From contig RGEP01000013.1 of the NCBI GenBank assembly GCA_009918225.1, forward strand, positions 1 to 18,212: DNA of 18,212 bases, in the 5' to 3' direction. Source of the stretch: Betaproteobacteria bacterium (lineage in GTDB: Bacteria; Pseudomonadota; Gammaproteobacteria; Burkholderiales; Burkholderiaceae_C). The notes under the pieces are model-generated. The model was not told the origin of the DNA, made no database searches, and saw only the letters and a program-made list of their open reading frames with translations. Below, piece after piece: positions 16,414-18,212 of the stretch (the first letter of the stretch is position 1; each line of letters starts with the position of its first letter). Position numbers and translations under genes: made by a program.

Positions 16414-16436
16414 ATCCCATTTTGCCCCTTCACCGT

Positions 16437-16474
16437 AGCCTTGTGGGCCGGGGCGTGCACCGGGCCACAAGGCT
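16437..16474 (-). terminator. Inverted repeat after the thiolase gene, possible terminator
   Basis: AGCCTTGTGG at 16437-16446 pairs perfectly with CCACAAGGCT at 16465-16474. The GC-rich 18-base interior could form a further CCGG/CCGG stem. The hairpin lies six bases after the thiolase stop and upstream of amn, a good place for a terminator. Neither strand has a T-run after it, so it is not a standard intrinsic terminator; it may act in attenuation or mRNA stability. Confidence 0.4.
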
Positions 16475-16479
16475 GGGCA

Positions 16480-17587
16480 TCACACCCGTTCGAACAGCGC
16501 GGCGATGCCCTGTCCGCCGCCGATGCACATCGTCACCAGCGCTCGCTTGCCGCCCGTGCGGTGCAACTCATACACGGCCTTGGTGGTGATGATGGCCCCG
16601 GTGGCGCCAATCGGATGGCCCAGCGAAATGCCCGATCCATTCGGGTTGGTCTTGGCCGGATCCAGCCCCAGCTCCTTCACCACCGCGCAGGCCTGTGCGG
16701 CGAAGGCTTCGTTGTTCTCGACCACATCCAGGTCGCCCACGGTCCAGCCGGCGCGCTCCAGCACGCGCCGCGTGGCCGGCACGGGCCCGATGCCCATGAT
16801 GGTGGGCTCTACCCCTGCGTGCGAATAGGCCACCAGGCGCGCCAGGGGCTTCAGGCCGTGCGCCTTCACCGCGGCTTCGCTGGCCAGCACCACCGCACCA
16901 GCCCCGTCGTTGATGCCCGAGGCGTTGCCCGCTGTCACCGCCCCGTCCTTCTTGAACGCAGGCTTCATGCTGGCCAGTGTGTCCACGGTGGTGGCGGCCT
17001 TCACATGCGGCGATGGCCGCTGCGGCGCGGCGGTGGCTTTCGGCGGCCAGTTCGTCCATCTGCTGGCGGCTGATGCCGAACTGGGCTGCCACGTTCTCGG
17101 CCGTGATGCCCATGTGGATCTTGTGGAAGGGGTCGTGCAGGGCGCCGATCATGAAGTCTTGGATCGTGGCGTCGCCCATGCGGGTGCCCCAGCGCGCGCC
17201 GGGCAAGAGATAGGCCCCGCGGCTCATGTTTTCCGCGCCAGCACCCACGGCGATTTCGCAATCACCCAAGAGGATGGCCTGTGCGGCCGAGACGATGGCT
17301 TGCAGGCCTGAACCACACAGACGGTTCACATTGAAGGCGGGCGTTTCCTTGGGCAGGCCGGCGTTGATGGCGGCCACGCGGCTGAGGTAGGCGTCACGGG
17401 GCTCGGTGGGCACCACAGTGCCCATGGCCAGGTGCCCCACGGCGTCCAGCGGCGCACCGCTGCGGGCCAGCGCTTCCTTCACGGCCAGCGTGGCCAGATC
17501 CGATAGGGGCACATCCTTGAGGCTGCCGCCAAAAGTACCGATGGCGGTGCGGGCAGCGGCGACGACGTAGACGGTGGGGGTGCTCAT
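16480..17587 (-). pseudogene. bktB: Acetyl-CoA C-acyltransferase (BktB-like thiolase), internal deletion and frameshift
   Basis: Thiolases condense or cleave acyl-CoAs; BktB-type enzymes serve polyhydroxyalkanoate synthesis and beta-oxidation. The ATG at 17587 has AGGAG seven bases upstream. The N-terminal half is well conserved: RTAIGTFGGSLKDV, TEPRDAYLSRVAA, the nucleophile Cys91 in NRLCGSGLQAIVSAAQ, and DPFHKIHMGITAENVA. The frame goes out of register after ESHRRAAAAIAA, near 17005-17012. The C-terminal half resumes in another frame (VKAATTVDTLASMKPAF, GHPIGATGA with the catalytic His, and the second Cys in CIGGGQG). Compared with BktB as I recall it (394 residues), about 25 residues of the segment before DEHV are gone, roughly 74 bases. 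All catalytic residues survive on separate frames, so the gene is probably inactive, or the assembly dropped this segment. Confidence 0.86.
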
Positions 17588-17753
17588 CAAGTGCTCCTGG
17601 GGTGGCCGTTCGTGTTGGATCAATCGGTGGGGGGAAGCTGTATTTTCAAACCCCAGGTCAACACGAGCCTGACAGGCGGTAGCGGGATTGAGCCGCCCGG
17701 CAACACCCCAACCAAGGGGTAGCCAAGCCGGGTGCGCTTTCTAGAATTTTCAA
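17588..17753. promoter_or_regulatory. Divergent intergenic region thiolase/sigma factor
   Basis: These 166 bases separate two divergent genes. On the plus strand TAGAAT at 17742-17747 matches five of six -10 positions and is placed so that transcription would begin about at the ATG of the sigma-like gene. No -35 hexamer stands at the right spacing. On the minus strand TTGACC at 17661-17656 resembles a -35, without a fitting -10. The region is more AT-rich than its surroundings, as expected for promoters. Confidence 0.35.
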
Positions 17754-18212
17754 ATGCGTTCAGAAACGGTGCCACCCACCCTGCTGATCGGCCGCAAGGC
17801 CTGCATCCGCCAAGAAATCCGCCGCCTGGTGCTGTACACGGCCGCCCCTTTGGAAACCGCTGAGTTGCTGCAAGTGGGCTTGATCACCTTGGCCCATGGC
17901 GCCTGGGCCTACGGGGCGACTTGCGGCCAGGGTGAGCCAGGGGAGGCTGGCTTTGTCCGCGATTGCCGTGAACGCATGCGCGCAGCCCTGGTGGATGAAG
18001 TGCGCCAGATGAGCCACCTGCCCCGGCTGTCGCGCCGGCGCTGGCTGATGCTCAAGTTGGCTCGCCACGATTGGCGCCAACGCTTGTGCGCAGTGGGTCT
18101 GCAGCGCGAGCCCTCGGCTGAAGAGTTGGCGGTGGCCACCGGCCTTTCGGTGCTGGAGATCGAAAGCCTGCACCAGATGGCCGGCATCGGACCGCGCGAT
18201 CCGGCTCAGGCC
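17754..18212 (+). CDS. FliA-like (sigma-70 family) sigma factor, 5' partial
   Basis: The frame opens at ATG 17754 and runs without a stop to the window edge (153 codons). It aligns by eye with regions 2 and 3 of FliA-type sigma factors. ELLQVGLITLAHGAWAYG matches the FliA region-2 stretch DLLQAGGIGLLNAVERYD. RERMRAALVDEVRQMSHLPRL matches RIRGAMLDELRSRDWVPRS. REPSAEELAVATGLSVLEI matches the start of region 3. It is divergent: the N terminus is shorter, and the aromatic FTTYA segment used in promoter melting is replaced by GFVRDCR. Cys residues are frequent. No ribosome binding site precedes the ATG, so the start is less sure. It may be a specialised paralogue of FliA rather than the flagellar sigma itself; region 4 lies outside the window. 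Confidence 0.7.
   Translation, partial: MRSETVPPTLLIGRKACIRQEIRRLVLYTAAPLETAELLQVGLITLAHGAWAYGATCGQGEPGEAGFVRDCRERMRAALVDEVRQMSHLPRLSRRRWLMLKLARHDWRQRLCAVGLQREPSAEELAVATGLSVLEIESLHQMAGIGPRDPAQA

Noticed and set aside
15937..17073. 378-codon plus-strand frame opposite amn and the thiolase
   Set aside because: It spans two conserved genes and the intergenic hairpin on the other strand and shows no domain.
17656..17661. TTGACC on the minus strand as the -35 of the thiolase promoter
   Set aside because: No acceptable -10 hexamer lies 16-18 bases downstream.

Overview
The window is GC-rich, gene-dense DNA from a chromosome that looks like a member of the Burkholderiales (betaproteobacteria). This placement rests on the protein families: a BktB-like thiolase, a FadD with the usual betaproteobacterial layout, PurT, a long Amn, and a CzcCBA-type efflux set next to an outer-membrane-like protein. 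I see no tRNA, rRNA, CRISPR array, insertion sequence or phage gene. No gene-free stretch exceeds about 260 bases.

Layout. (1) 1-4570, plus strand: the 3' end of a three-gene heavy-metal RND efflux operon (TolC/CzcC-type channel fragment, lipoprotein adaptor, CzcA-type pump). (2) 7528-4547, minus strand: a likely four-gene run of LytS-type histidine kinase, small multi-pass membrane protein, LytTR response regulator and a secreted, outer-membrane-like protein. The last gene overlaps the end of the pump gene tail to tail. Kinase and regulator are each split by an apparent one-base loss at a run of five G (plus strand). (3) 13333-7649, minus strand: fadD, an MBL-fold hydrolase, and a RavA-like MoxR AAA+ ATPase with its ViaA-like VWA partner, packed with an 8-base gap and then overlapping start/stop codons. 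(4) 13590-14834, plus strand: purT, divergent from fadD. (5) 17587-14908, minus strand: a BktB-like thiolase followed by amn. The thiolase lacks about 25 internal residues and shifts frame there, so it is probably a pseudogene unless this is an assembly error. (6) 17754 to the end, plus strand: the 5' part of a divergent FliA-like sigma factor.

How the genes work together. The RND set should export divalent metal cations from the periplasm or cytoplasm across the outer membrane. The two-component run could control envelope or efflux functions, but its signal is unknown. FadD and the thiolase belong to acyl-CoA metabolism. PurT and Amn handle purine synthesis and AMP breakdown. RavA-ViaA is, in enterobacteria, a chaperone-like pair linked to respiratory and Fe-S proteins; its tight coupling here to an MBL hydrolase and FadD is the most interesting multi-gene arrangement. 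I found no clear evidence of a wholly new system. The strongest leads are the MBL-RavA-ViaA unit, the kinase/membrane-protein/regulator unit, and the degenerate sigma factor at the right edge.
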